Source: Tillandsia leiboldiana
Lineage: Eukaryota > Streptophyta > Magnoliopsida > Poales > Bromeliaceae
Length of the DNA stretch: 64,000 bases
Assembly (NCBI GenBank): GCA_029204045.2
Contig: CM055066.1
Coordinates: 18,176,484 to 18,240,483 of the forward strand
Direction: 5' to 3'
How positions within the stretch are numbered: position 1 is the stretch's first letter; each line of letters begins with the position of its first letter. The notes under the pieces were generated by a model. The model was not told where the DNA came from, ran no database searches, and saw only the letters and a program-made list of their open reading frames with translations. Shown here in pieces: positions 43,926 through 56,673 of this stretch. Both the position numbers and the translations under genes were made by a program.

Positions 43926-46018
43926 GGCGGATCTGTAGACGGGTCCGGGTTCTGGTTTACACCAGGGGCGTGACACGGGCGAGGAAGAATACTATGTCCA
44001 GGAAAGTAGAAGTGTGGATGTCTAAAGCAGAAATAACCCTAGCCCAAGTGAGGGTTTTCTACTAGTCTGGTTACACATGCAACATATGACGGGGTGCTAG
44101 GTCAAGTTCCAATAACTATAACTTACAGATGGTAGAAAGCAAGGAGATGACAATACCATCAGATAATACAAGGAATAGCAATTCCTACATTCTAACATGC
44201 TGCATAAGCATTTCACTATCATGCATAGTCCTACTATAGCAGATTTAAAGCACAGTCCATCAATCTTGGAGACAAGGCCACCCACCTGAAAATGCTATCT
44301 GTCCGGAGTTCCACAGCTGAGATAGTCCAGAAACAGGTATCTCTACACACCCACCAATCCAACAGTACAGGGACAATGATCAATACCTCCTGGCACAAAA
44401 ATACAACCCAAAGTTACACTTAATTCCATAAAATCCAAGTATCACAAATCTGCTGGGAACAGTCCCCTTAAAGCGAAATTTTCACCTATAAAACGAACTC
44501 CAAAAATTCCAATAAAAATACTGCTGCGATCCTCGCGTCGATACCTTCGAAACGGGTACCTGCACATCCAATTCCGAGCCCCGTAGTCCAAGTTACAAAT
44601 TCCTCAGTACAGGTGCGCAAACACTCACAACCATACAACTATAAACTCAAACACAGACAAGAGAGGAATAGTATACCTCCGGGAAGGTCTCGGAAAAATC
44701 CAAGAAAAATATGATGATAATCCTTGCGACGAGTAGATCCAAAAAGTGTATAGGCTCATCTCAATCTGACACTCGGTTGAGGAGATAAAATTCCGGCAAG
44801 GGGCCGCTGTCCAAAAACTCCACCAGAAAATAGTGGCTTAGAAATGCCTCGAAAACCGTGTCATAAACTCTGAACCCAGCAAGATGATCAACACGAAAGT
44901 CGAAGACGTACCTCTCGTGATTCCAACGCCGCAAAAATCGTCCAAAAATACTGACAGAGTAGCTCTGTGGACATCTCAGATCAAACTGCGACGATAACGG
45001 GCCTTCGATGAAAGATCGCCACACTGCGCTCCGATGCCGAAGTCGTCGACGCCGCTGCTTCCAAAAAATCCGGGCCTCCGCCAGAAGATGAGCAGCACAA
45101 AGTTCTACAACTTTCCTAAAGGGGCCATGGGCAGGGGAGCTCGGGAAAGGGGGCAAAAAGCCCAAGCAAGCCAGCTATTTATAGGCCCAGCCCGAAAATC
45201 CACCATTTGGACTTTTGGCCCAAACTTTCGGGCGCCCTAAACATCCGGGCTGCTACAGTAACGGGCCCGGCCCGTTACTGTTCACGCCCGGAACAACGCC
45301 AGGCCGCCACGCGTCCACCCAAACAGCAAACTGCTGTTTGGGCCAACCGCGCTGCGCCACGCGGCCGAAGCGGGTGCCGACACGTGGCGCCCCGAGCGGG
45401 AAGCGCGGGTCAACGCGACCACGTCGCGCCCACGCGCGCCCACGCGCGCCTGTCGGGCACGCATCCCGAGGCCACCTAAACACATTCTGTGGACCGCGTG
45501 CACAACACCGCACCAACCAAAGCCTGCCACGTGTCCGCCCCCGGTCCACCGTGCACCCGCGCCAATCCCGCGGACCGCGCCCACTGCGCCCGCCAACTGG
45601 GAGCCGCCACGTGGCCAGCCCCCGGGTGCACGCCTCCGCGGTGGACCGCGCGCCTCCGCCGCCGCCAGCCGCCGCGCTCCGCCGCCCGCCGCTGCCGCCG
45701 GCGGCCCTCCGGCGGCCGGAACAGTACCAAATCACCTCGAAATCCGTGCCGGGTCATCCGGGCTCCGAAAAATACAAGTAAATAGTCCATCTTGACCGTT
45801 TTCGCACGCTGAATCCAAATCCGAAGTCCGATTTGCCAAATTCCACTTCTAAAATTTACCAAAAATTCCCGGAAAGCAAACTTGATCCGTTTTTCATGCC
45901 GGGTCCAATCCTTGGGTCCAATATGCGCGCAAACACCTCTAACACCCAACAGGGGTCTCCAGAAGCCGCAGATCCAACAGTAATCCAAACGTGGGAATTT
46001 CCGGGTCCTCACAGTTAC

Positions 46019-47953
46019 CACGTGCACTAGAGGTACAGGTTTCTGTTGTTGTTGTGCACGTGGAGGAGGCTTTTGGATCATGTCCAGTGCGGCCGAGACC
46101 GCGAGTTACCGGCAGAATTATTGGGAATTGTAGCAATTTGGTGTTTCGACCCTGTGCTTGAGATTGTTTGGCACAATGCCACAGAATGTTTGACTGCGAC
46201 GAGAGAGGACTTTGATCTTCGGCAAGGCAGACAAGAGGAGGCTTGCTTGTTGAGATTGTTAGAGCACTCAGGTTTTAGCGACAGGGTGAGAGGTGCTTAC
46301 GGCGGCGCCGGGACTCAGGGATGTCTCTGTTGCCCACGAGATCCCGGGTGTGATTTCACCTTAGTTGTTAGTAATGCCGCCGGTTAGGGAGATAGAGATT
46401 GCGTTTGACGTGGTTCGGGGAACCGCGCCACCCTCGACAGTACTTTATTGGGCATCGCCGGTAGAGCCGAGAGAGCTGATGGCGCAGTTGCAGGATCTGA
46501 TGTATCGTGGGGTCTGTTTGACCTAGTGCCACGCCGTTGATATACGGTGGTGATGCCACGCCGTTGGTATACGATGGTGATGCCACCCCGTTGGTACACG
46601 GTGGTGATGCCACGTCGTTGATACACGACTGTGAGGGTCATTTTATGGTTCGAGTGTAGACAGGTCCGGGTGGTAACTAGGACCTTCGATGGAGCTATAT
46701 GCAGGCAGTTATTGTATAATACGAGTACCTACTTGGAATTAGACAGCCGAGTAATTTGCCTAGATGGCGTTCAGGACACGGTAGGGGCATTATGAGCTCA
46801 TAGTAAGGCCAAATGGAATAATTAATGCCCTGTTGTCTTGAAGATTTGAGAAATTGTGCGTCCTAGTTGTACTTGGATGGATTGGGAGTGGTGTTCCCCC
46901 AAGGATATTATGATTTACTCCCAGAGCGACTTGGAGTACGTGGAGCACTTGTGGATGTGCTACCATGCCTGTGTGGATGAAGCTGTATGCCAAGTTATTG
47001 AGGTACAAGTTGTAGCTTCAGAAGCATACCTTCTTGGGTCACTTTGTTCGAGCCGTAGGAGCGGCGGTGTAAATCCGGCCAATTTGGATATCACTTGGGA
47101 TTTGGCCGAGATCGACAATTATCGTCGAGGTGAGGAGTTTCTTGGACTGGGCAGTGCCAGGAGAGCTTGGCAATCGGATGATGAGACTGATACTAGCGTC
47201 AATATTAGTATTTCCAGTGTTGGGAGAGATACTGCGAGTTTTAGTGATGCCTCCTGCAGCAACTGTGGAATTACCGTTGGGTTATTGTTGAGCATTCTGG
47301 ATTACCCCGACAGGGCCACTGTGATGGCGGATACCTGGCGCAGGAAAGCTGTCTGGGGATGAGTTTGATAATTCCATAGCTAGCGCTGTGTGGACTATTG
47401 GGGCAAACATGGCTTGTGGTTGTGTCCCTGAGGGTTCCTTTGGATGATAGACCGCGGCTGAGTTGTTCACTCGGATGGTCAAGATTCGGGAGTGACCGAG
47501 CGAGGACCCCTCCTTGTTAGGGCTCTTTTCCTTATTGGATAATCGTGAGGGTGTGCTTCGGGTTGCCTTGGTTGAGTTGACACAGGTTGTGGTTTGGTGC
47601 GTGTTGCACTGGCGGTTATCTTGTTTCCCCCAACTTTTGATGGAAACCTTGTTGTGATTCATGTCTCAGCTCAGGAAGGTTATGTTTTTGGATCCCTCGA
47701 CCATGATTGACTCGCCCTATTTGAGATCTAGGAATGTTTGGAGTATGAGGGATGCCCGTTGCGAATTCTGGCTCGTGAGATTAGAGGTTGCGCAATCGGG
47801 CTATGCCGTACTGGCTGTTGTTGTTGTGTTGAGGAGTAATCACGGGGAGTGAGAGGTGACTTGGGAAGCTAGAGAGAGTGATGTTGAGTACTTACCCTTG
47901 GTGTTTGTGACTCCTGGTGGAATCGAGCTAGTTTCGAGGACGAAACTTTCTTT
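46019..47953 (+). pseudogene. Decayed pol of element G
   Basis: This continues the internal region after solo LTR S. Recognisable remnants are pre-RT/RT at 46381-46520 (match to 20201-20320 of D) and the RT region around 46870-46925 (match to the FIDDILIYS codons of D). The usual gypsy pol end (cgaggacgaaactttc) directly precedes the PPT. Many stops and frameshifts occur in all frames. Together with 36139-37504 the internal region is only about 3.3 kb, shorter than a full gag-pol, so large parts are deleted. Confidence 0.82.
46533..46641. repeat. Four-copy 27-bp repeat in the RT remnant of G
   Basis: Four units share the form gccacgccgttggtatacggtggtgat with 2-5 differences each. A has only single, diverged copies at the same place. 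The length is a multiple of three, but the surrounding frame is already broken. Confidence 0.85.
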
Positions 47954-47965
47954 AGTGGGGGAGGA
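47954..47965 (+). other. Polypurine tract of G
   Basis: agtgggggagga adjoins the 3' LTR start at 47966 and is identical to the tract of A. Confidence 0.9.
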
Positions 47966-50900
47966 TGTGAGAACCTGGATCCCCACGACTAGATTACTGG
48001 TTGACCAGTAGCTTCTGGAGGCCTATGGGGCGTGTCAGTGGTATTTGGGCACCAATTGGACACAAGTGATGGGCTCAGTGTGTTAAGTGGATCACGTGGG
48101 TGATCGGTGGACCCCGTCGAATGCTTAGAAGTGATTTTGCGCGTAATGAATATTAAATTTGGGCTCAGCGCGAAGTTTGGACAAAAGAACATCTTCCCGG
48201 ATGCCTTCGACAATTTTTAGAGTTGGAATTTGGCAAATCGGACTTCGGATTTGGATTTAGCGCGCGAAAACGATGAAAATGGACTATTCACTTGTATTTT
48301 TCGGAGCCCGGATGACGCGCGCAATTTTCGAGGCATCTTGGTACTGTTCCGGCGGCGGCGGGCAGCGGCGGCGGCGGCGGGCAGCGGCAGCAGCGGCGGA
48401 GCGCGGCGCGAGCAGGCGCGGGAAGGTGCGCGGTCCACCGGGGGGAGCGTGCACCGGTCGCGGGCCACGTGGCGGATCCCGGTTGGGCCGGCGCGGGGGC
48501 GCGGTCCACGGGAAAAGGCGCGGTGCACGGTGGACCGGAGGGTGACACGTGGCGGCTTATGATTTGACGGTGCTGTGGACCGGGTCCACGGTGTGTGTGT
48601 GGGCGGCCTCGGGGCGCGTGCCTGGCAGGGGGGCGCAGGCGGCGCTGACAGCGCGCACGTGGGCGTGGCAGCGACGCGTTGACTGGGTGCGTGCCACGTG
48701 TCGGCTGTGCAGTGAGCCACGTGTCGTGCAGTGGACGGTCCGGAGTGCTGTCGCCTGTTTGGCGGGCGACGTGGAGGCCCAGGGGAGTTTCGGGCTGCTA
48801 CAGTGCGCGCCAGGGGAGGATTCGGGCTGCTACAGTGCGCGCCCGAAAGTCCCAAGCGCCCGGAAATTGGGACATATCCGGTATTAATTGATTTGTTTCT
48901 GGAGCCTTAAAAAGGGGATCCGAGCCTTCTTCCTTCCCCCTTTTCCGCCATTTCTGTGTCTCCTCTTGCCATGGCACCTTCAGCAAAGATGATCCCCGAG
49001 TTTTGCTGCATCCATCTGCAAAGTTTGGAGATTTTTGGTGGCACGCTTATCGAGGTTTCCATTTTTACGGCGCGGTGCGACGCTCGTCCATTTGGGTTCC
49101 CCTTCGTTGCGTTTCGGTGCGTGAGCTCCCCCGGCCTACTCCGACCACCTTTTCGAGTGATTTCTTCGCCGTTGGATCCGCGACGGACAGATCTACGATC
49201 TTGGTATTTTCAGCTTTCCCCCATTTCGCGCTTTTCGAGGAGTTCTTCCATGTTTACTGTGGCACGGTTTTCTGATGGATTTTCTGGACAGCGACACCTT
49301 GCCGGATTTTTATCTCCGCAACCGGGCATCGGATGGCGACGTTCTTGTACACTTTTTTCATCTGCTCGACGCGAGGATTGTCACAGTATTTTTCTTGGAT
49401 TTTTCTGAGTTTTTCCCGAAGGTATATTTCTCGCCCTTTATCTGTGCATGGAAATACAGATGTGTGGTTGTATGTTTGTGGGCGCCCTGTGTTGTGGAAT
49501 TTGTAACTCGGCCTACGGGGCTCGGAATTTGACGTGCAGGTACTCGTTTCGAAGGTATCGACACGAGGAACGCGATAGTAATTTTGTTGGATTTTTCTGG
49601 GCACTTTCTGTAGGTGAAAACTGAACGTCTTCAGGGCTGTTTTCTGATGTTGTATATGAGGATTGTTTTGGAATAAAAGTGTAATGTTGGACCTTATTGT
49701 TGTACCCAGGGGTGTTTGCAAGTGTTGCTGGACCTGTTGGAACTGGAGAATATTGGACTTAGTGGATTCCGGGCGTTTTCAGTTGTTTGGAGCCACGGCT
49801 TGCGCGACATGTTCCGAGGGTGCAATTTTGGCAGATTTTGGACTGTGAGCATCTACACTCTTCACCGACTTCAGGTTTGCCTTGGTTTAAGCGCTTCAGG
49901 TGGGTAAGCTTAATATCAGTAACTGTATAAGGCAATGATTATGTTATGGTGAATATAAGTGCACTTGTGGGGATGTCACCCCTCTATGACTGATGCATGC
50001 ATGTTTAGGGTACATGGTTTATGTTTGTAAGGTAGGTAAGCTTGATAATGATATTTGTATAAATGATTGCAAGAATAGTATTTATGAGGTATACTGAGGA
50101 CTTGCATGACTTGGACATCTATGTGATGATTAGTGTAAGCTTACCTAGGATAATGTTACCCTATGAGATTATGTAACATGCCATATTAGCACATAGCCTT
50201 TCATGTGGTTGGTTTATGCTTTGGGACAGGATTTCGTAGCTATGTGCGGATTTGTACTCTGAGGAGTTATTATGATCGAGGATTATGGTCAGGTGTAGGC
50301 ATGTGGATTACTTTGTTGTATCTTTCTTGAGGACAAATGCATGCTTGTATGGACATATAGTTAGGCTCCCTTTTTATTGCTACACTACTTGTTGGAACTT
50401 GACTTAGGAGAAACCATGCTTTTCCTTTCTCCTACTTGTTAGTCAGGTGGTCAGTGTTGCTCGGGTTCGAGCAGGGGTCTGGATAGTGTAGTCGGGACTT
50501 CGTGTCTGGGACAGGTTGGATTAGTCGTGGGGCTTTGCGGCAACCGCGGATATTGGGCGGTTGACCGGATGTTTCTCTATGCACCTGATTGGGTATCAGT
50601 TTTCTTTAGTGGATGGAGTTTCCCACTTATCGTTCAGTTGCATCCGATTGAGGTCGGGTCTTTCCTTGGTGGTTGAGTTTTCTTACTTTGATCAGATTGA
50701 TGATCAAAGTCCTGCTATATAGAGATACTTGTGATACTGATGACAGAGATACTTTACTCGTGTGGGTCGCTCCCCTCGAGTGCCGCTCCGGAGTAGGCTT
50801 TAGACCGTGTTGGGTTCCGGTCAGACCGTGTTGGGTTCCGGTCATTTGGACAGTGGAGATACTGAGTTCGGGAGATTGGTGACAGAGCACGCAGTACCAG

Positions 50901-51995
50901 GTTTTATACCGGTTCATTCGATTGGGTTTATTTCGGTCAAATACTTTTATTATTACACTCGTGCCTGGGGGCCGAGTGCAGACTGGTAGTTGAGTTTAGA
51001 TCAGTGCTAGTATTATTGAGAGCCGTTTGGTTGACGGTGGTCCCGTGTCGTTGAGAGTACTTTGACCGCTGTGTGAGAGGTTGAGCATCTTGATTCTATC
51101 CGTTCTGAGAGAGAGCGTGAATTTTGACCATAGCCTGCATGAGCCACTACTCGATAGCGAGTTAGTCCGTTTGGACGCCCTACGTAATTCCTGCCCGTCA
51201 GCGGGAGGTGGTTGTAGGTGGGCGCAGGTTTGACTGGACCAGATGTGGCAGTCAGCTCGATTGGGTCGATTGTGCACTTCATGTGCTAGTGGTTGCATAC
51301 CACTGTTTGGTCCTCCCCTTTTAGCCTTTAGATAGGGGCTTGGTAGCTGTTGAGAGTCTCCAGCTTACTCATTTCAGTCTTTTGACTTGGGTTAGTTTAT
51401 GTCTCCTGAGGACTTGGTGGGCAGACCGTCAGGTCTGGCGGTGGTATCCACTGAGAACTCCCTTTTTGGTGTAGTTCTCACACCCTTTGGGGGTCTTCCC
51501 CCCTTTTTCCTTCCTCTCCTTTGTTTTGCAGAGTCTTAGCGGGTGATGCTGATTCTGCGGTTGTTGATCGAGGCGAGGGAGTCGCGAGCTAGATCCCTAC
51601 CCGTCGTTGGAGAGTAGCAGTATCCCCTACAGAGGAGATCTTCAGTAGTTTAGTTGTTTTGTTTTCCTCTTTTGAGAGACTGTTTTAGTGAGGATATTTT
51701 ATGTATTGAGAGACTGTACACTGTTGTATTTATTGGAGTTACCTCCCGGATCGGTTCAGAGCTTGTATTTGAGGATATTGTTTTATTATTATTTTGGGAG
51801 GCGGACAGTGTTGTTTTATTTCCAGTTGTACAGTGATTGTTTTTGGTTATACAGCAGATTTTTTATTTATAGCTCTGATATCTGTTTAGCTATAGTACTT
51901 TTCTTGCAGGTTGGACGCTTCGCCTATGCGGATTTGGCATAGGTGGCGGATCTGTTGGCGGGCCCGGGTCGCAGTTTCGACCCCGGGGCGTGACA
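47966..51995 (+). mobile_element. 3' LTR of gypsy element G
   Basis: This 4030-bp LTR starts TGTGAGAACC and ends GGGGCGTGACA, followed by the TSD GTGCC (51996-52000). Differences from the 5' LTR are sparse and mostly transitions; the 5' LTR lacks 7 bases at about 35712 that are present here at 51586. The leader layout is the same, with the 96-nt putative intron at 49614-49709. Confidence 0.95.
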
Positions 51996-52000
51996 GTGCC

Positions 52001-52480
52001 TTTGTCCTATCAAACAAGAACAGACTCCGGCGACCCTACGAAGCTGGGTAAAATATCAGTTAAGTAAATCTATGTGCTCAGCAGTGTATCATTTGATCAG
52101 CAGGACAAACAGGCTCACCAATCAACCATGGAAGGGTCCAAGTAAAAGTATAAATGCTAGAGGTACTATGAACAATCATGTAAGGCAGAATAGAACAGAT
52201 AACAGGCATAGATCAGGCAGATAGCAGATATAATATAATCAAAGAAAAGCAGGCTCAAAGAGATTAAGTTAAGCTACCAAAAACAGGGGTCCAACCAGTA
52301 TCGCACCCCAGAGGGCCGAACTGATAAAACCCGGACCGAAGATAAACCCACCTGTCGTTTTGCAGGCGACTAAACTGTATCAACTGAACACTCGAAACCA
52401 GAGGCAAACCGTGCCAAGCTGAATCAAAAAATACTGATCAGGGAAAACTCAAACCCGACCAACAACTTACCTAGACCCTT
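52001..52480 (-). mobile_element. Gypsy LTR H, second part
   Basis: This continues the 79-base tandem unit cut by G (tttgtcctatcaaacaagaacagac). A cccacctgtcgttttgcaggc segment corresponds to the conserved splice-donor position (rc of CAG|GTGGG) of the other LTRs. The right limit is approximate, because an unrelated LTR (Q) begins in the next bases. Confidence 0.55.
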
Positions 52481-55093
52481 AAGGTTTTCAAAAACCGCAC
52501 TTTTAATGCTTTTTGAGCACTGTTTTCGCTCGTTCTCTTAAACAGAAAATCATTTTTACGAGCCGTCACCTCCAGCAGGTGACCTTTAACTTGCTGAACA
52601 CCGTGCTCACACATTTGTGGCAGCACGCAACTCGAGGAAAACTTCGGGCCATAAAACACTCCTCTAACATAGCCATTTTTGCATTTTTGTTTCTCCGGAT
52701 CATCGAAACCTGAATCTAACGCGAACATCGCGTCCAGTGACCCCAAATTAGCCAAAAGCTCACTGTTATAATTTTTCAAACAGTCCAAAAGCAGGACTTT
52801 AGCCAACTATCTAACCTAAAGCTAGTTTATACACTAACCTTCAATCCATTCAACATCTGTTAAAACTTTGTATATAAAACTACCTCTGGACAGTGCCAGG
52901 ACACTAGGACGCACCTTTGGGTAGCCCAGAACTTGCTGGATCAAAGAGATCCAAAGCCTTGTTCTCTAACAATGTGTACGATGCTCCAAACTTAGTTCCA
53001 CACAGAATCTGTTTGATCCGAAGTGAGCATCAAGCTCAGGGGACTTTTTGGAGCATCATTCATTTTTACAGAAAACCCAAATTCCACATTTTTCCTCTCT
53101 CAGGCATTTTATCAAACATCTAGTGGGCATAATTTGTTAACAACCACATACAACCAATCTCAAGCTAGTTCTCTGTAATTACTGGACCACAGGGCAAATA
53201 ACTTGGATGGAAACATTCCTTGGAGTTGCAGGAACAATTCCATCATTTTGGTTTCGACCCAACACCCTCGGGTTGGCCGGAGCTCGGGAAGAAGATGAAG
53301 CTCAATGCATTGAAAATCGTGATCAATCAACCCGAGGTTCTGGGACCCAACCAAAAGCACCAACAGGTGCTAAATCCCTCAGGAAACCTTCCTGTGCCTG
53401 TGGCCGGCAACAGAACACGGCGGCGGCGCGGCGGTGGCAAGCTCGGTTTTGAAGCTTTTACCAACAATGGCAACTTTGCAATGGTTGATTTTAAGGTGCA
53501 AGGAACAGCACCACAAGCTTCCTAGCAAGCTTTTAGGAAGGTCTGGCCTTGTCCTCGCCGTCGGAGGTCGCCGGATTACCGGCCGCCATTAATGGCCTCA
53601 AGCTCGGGCCATCCATGGTCGGCCCTCATTCGGGCTGCATGGATGCCATGCAAAGGCATGGATGGACTTCCCCCGATCCCAAGAAGAGTTCTGGGCAGGT
53701 GGCCGGCGGTGGGGTAGCCTGCCGGCGCCGGAGCAAAAAGCTCGGCCGAAGGTGCCAGAAACCCAAAATTAGGGTTCAAGACTGCGATGTGGTTACTCAA
53801 CCAAACTCCACCAAATTTGGTGGAGATGGTACTCATCTCCTACAGATTTTTCCCATGATTTTAGTATTGTATTTGGTCCAGCGGTTGTGGAGAACGGTCG
53901 CGGCGGAGCTTGGCTAGGTTTCCGGCGATATGTCTCTCCCGCCGGCTAACCAGTGTGCATGGGGAGCTCGGACTGTGCAGGGAGCATGCTTAGGGCCTAA
54001 CAAAGCCACTGCTAAGGGTCTCGGGTTCAACCAACCTTTGGTTCGGTAATCCTTACCTTGGCCTAGGTTGAAGAAGATGGGATGAAGCCGAAACCTGTCC
54101 CTCTTGCACGCGCGGCCACGGCAACTCCAGCAAGGTTCTCTGGCACAGAGGAACACCACCACAGCTCCAGAACAAGGTTTGGTGAGGTTTGGTTCCAACT
54201 TTCTCCCTTCTCTCTCTCTCTCGGGCTCCTCTCTAATGGAGTTGTGTCCCTCGGCCACCCCAGCACCCGAGGTTATGAGGATTAACTCTTGGGAGTTGTG
54301 AATCCCAAGAGCACCTCGTGTAACCTCCCACGAGTAGCCCAAGAGCCAAAGGTTGCAATTTCTTCGTCAACCGGGTTCACACCTAACCCTATTGTTCTGA
54401 GGCTTTCTCAGTGGGTGCAAAATGCACCAAACCCCTTATGGTATGAAGCCCTAACATTTAGGCACATAAAATATTAGGTTCTTACACAATTTAGTACAAT
54501 TTTCGGCACTTTTCACGCATTTTGAGACAAACTGTTCGCCGAATTGCGAAGCAGACTTCGCAACGACGTCCGGCTCATCGAGACCTGTCAGGTAGCGTGT
54601 TTGTTTGGTTTGTTCGACGCTCGGAATAAAAGTCGTTCCATAAAGTTCGTCGAATTATCGCGCGTGGCACGCACTTCGATGCACCCGGGTCGCCAAACGC
54701 GAAATCCGTCAGTGCCATTGCGCTCAGAACGTCAAAATTAGCTAGGATCCATTACTCATACTCCTATGTTAAAATCCCAGATAATAGTTTGGCCGTTAGT
54801 GCTTGCGAGGGATTAAAAATCGAGGGTTACTATTCACTTTAAGTCGCGGGGCCCGCTTTTTGATTTCTGATTTCTGGAAGATCCGGCCGTCGGATCGAAA
54901 CATATGAATATGAAACTTCTATGTTTCGACGAGACGATCGCAATGGTGATCTCAGATTTTCCAGATCAGACCCCGATCAAAAGTCGATATCTCTGGGCCC
55001 ACTATTGACCCACTATCTCTCCACTTTTGCCAAAATTGACAAATTTTAAATATTTAAAAGCAAATAGAGACTTTTATATTCTAGATTATTACA
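52481..55093 (-). mobile_element. Unrelated LTR-like sequence Q inside H
   Basis: The right end attattaca (minus strand TGTAATAATC) is where H sequence resumes with agaagaccacag. In the middle (53250-54300) is a GC-richer stretch with gccgg motifs and an hourglass of small overlapping frames on both strands, none resembling a protein. ggttcttaca at about 54485 could mark a second LTR end. No PBS, PPT or matching duplication was found, so the left boundary and the number of elements are uncertain. Confidence 0.4.
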
Positions 55094-56612
55094 AGAAGAC
55101 CACAGAAAATTCCAGAAAAATAACCGTTGCGATCCTCGCGGCGAGCCGATCGAAACGAGTACTTGCACGTCCAAATCCGACACCTGTAGGTCAAGAAATA
55201 ATTAGAACATCGCCGTAAGTCAAAACCTTCACGAACAAAAGCCTGCAGACACTCAGTCATAAAGAAGCTTAATTATCACCTTCAAAGAGTCCTCCAAAAA
55301 TTCCGATAAAAATACGGGTGCGTTCCTCACGAAGCGTAGATGTCAATCGAGTCCTCATAAGCCTCATTCCGATGCCCGTAGACCGAGAAATCACAACAAT
55401 ACTCCTCCGCTATCCAAATCCTCACAGCGGTACAAGAGGTCAAAAGATACCTCGGAAACCGTGCCAAAAATCCAAAATAAGGGAAAGTGATCAACACAGA
55501 AATCGAAGCCTTACCTCTTAGGAACACACTGCTGAAAAAATTGCCCAAAAATTCCTCCTAGTTTGCGCACAGGAAATTTCCGACTGAACTGCAACGGAAA
55601 CGGGCCGAAAAAGGGAAACGTCGAGGCGTACTGTAAAACCAAGATCGCCGCTGCCGAGCCTCCAAAAATCAAGGGGATCCACCACAAGATCAAAAACATA
55701 AAGGGGAACAACCTTCCTATAGGGCTCTCTTGGAGAAGAGGTCCAAAAAGCCCAAAAAACCCAAAAGAAAGAGGAGAGGGGGGTATTTATAGGCCCAGCC
55801 CAGCCCACCAAAAGATTCGGATTCGGGCGCCTGAATCCGGCCCAAGCCCGCACAGTGCGCGCGCGCCCGAATCAACCTCATCCCGCCACGTCACCGCGCC
55901 TCGCACCCGTCGCGCCCGGAGCACGCGCGCCCGCCAATCGCGGTGTGCCGCGTGGCAACGCGGTCCACGGCGGGAACAGTGGGCCGCGGTTCACGCCGGA
56001 TCCGCCGGGTGGGGGGCAACACGTGGCCCGGTCGGTCCATCATGCGCCGCGCCCGGCGCCGCTGTCGCGCGTGCGTTGACCGGCCAATCCCTGAGCGCCA
56101 CGTGTCAGCGCCAACACTCCCTGCGCCCAGTGGACGAACCTGATGCACCCATCGAATCCCAAGCCGCCACGTGTCCCAAGCACGTCCAATGGGGAGCCGC
56201 CACGTGGCACACCCAACACTGAACACCGCGCCTGCCCGCACTGCCCGCGGCCGCGTTCCGCCGCTGCGCCGCCGTGCTCCGCCTCCGGCCGGTCGCCGCC
56301 GGTTGCCGGAGTTACTGTTCCGGCATGAACAGTAACTATTGGCGCAAAGATCAAGTAAATAGCCCATTTTCATCGTTTTCGCGCGCTGAGTCCAAATTTG
56401 AAGTCTGTTTTGCCAAATTCCGCTTCTAAAATTTGTCGAAGGCATCTGGACAGGTAAACTTAATCCAAATTTCGCGCTGGGTCCAATTCTGAGGTCCGAT
56501 TCGTGCGCAAACACCTCCAACACACAGCAAAGGCCTCTGAAAGCTGCTAAATACACTGCAGAAGTTCTATTTGTCCAACAGTAATTCTCTTGCGGAAATT
56601 CGGGTCCTCACA
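55094..56612 (-). mobile_element. Gypsy LTR H, U3 part
   Basis: The R and U3 part of the LTR ends cgggtcctcaca (minus strand TGTGAGGACCCG). Minus-strand TATA-like tatttata is at 55784-55791 and the GC-rich U3 with CACGTG boxes at 55850-56300. It abuts the gag start of Sirevirus I, so H inserted there; the expected TSD is actaa (56613-56617). Confidence 0.75.
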
Positions 56613-56639
56613 ACTAATATTACCACCTTCACCCGACAT
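56613..56639 (-). pseudogene. Start of gag of Sirevirus I
   Basis: On the minus strand an ATG at 56639-56637 begins M-S-G-E-G-G-N-I, then the frame is cut by H. The short leader between PBS and ATG is typical for copia elements. Only nine codons remain. Confidence 0.55.
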
Positions 56640-56658
56640 GATAGAAAAACCTAAAACC

Positions 56659-56671
56659 CTCTCTGATACCA
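56659..56671 (-). other. Primer-binding site of Sirevirus I
   Basis: The minus strand reads TGGTATCAGAGAG, next to the LTR end at 56674. Confidence 0.85.
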
Positions 56672-56673
56672 AT

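Larger units (their letters stand above)
39500..43975 (+). mobile_element. Gypsy solo LTR L, 5' end replaced by a Cassandra copy
   Basis: The insertion is flanked by CGGGC (39495-39499 and 43976-43980) and restores continuous S sequence when removed. LTR sequence proper starts at about 40076 and matches the K LTR from its position 90 onward (61745 in the window); the first 90 bases of the LTR are absent. The end is CAGGGGCGTGACA. Five CACGTG boxes lie at 40984-41389, the three-copy GC repeat at 41445-41550, and TATAAATA at 41589-41596. Putative leader: intron 42294-42389 (96 nt), exon 42390-42479, intron 42480-43577, mini-exon 43578-43619, intron 43620-43885 (GTAAG donor). No internal region is present. 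Confidence 0.9.
37505..46013 (-). mobile_element. Gypsy solo LTR S, split by L
   Basis: The element begins TGTCACGCCCCGGGG and ends CCGGGTCCTCACA, flanked on both sides by GTTAC (37500-37504 and 46014-46018). Without the nested L insertion it is about 4.03 kb, with no PBS, internal region or second LTR, so it is a solo LTR left by recombination. Minus-strand TATA-like tatttata is at 45176-45183, the GC-rich U3 at 45230-45720, the U5 hairpin at 37556-37576 and the CTCGAG block at 38400-38442. It closely matches F. Confidence 0.93.

Noticed and set aside
53207..54342. Overlapping frames of 80-140 codons in LTR-like sequence Q
   Set aside because: Frames on both strands overlap completely, no domain or codon pattern is apparent, and the region is bounded by LTR-like ends.
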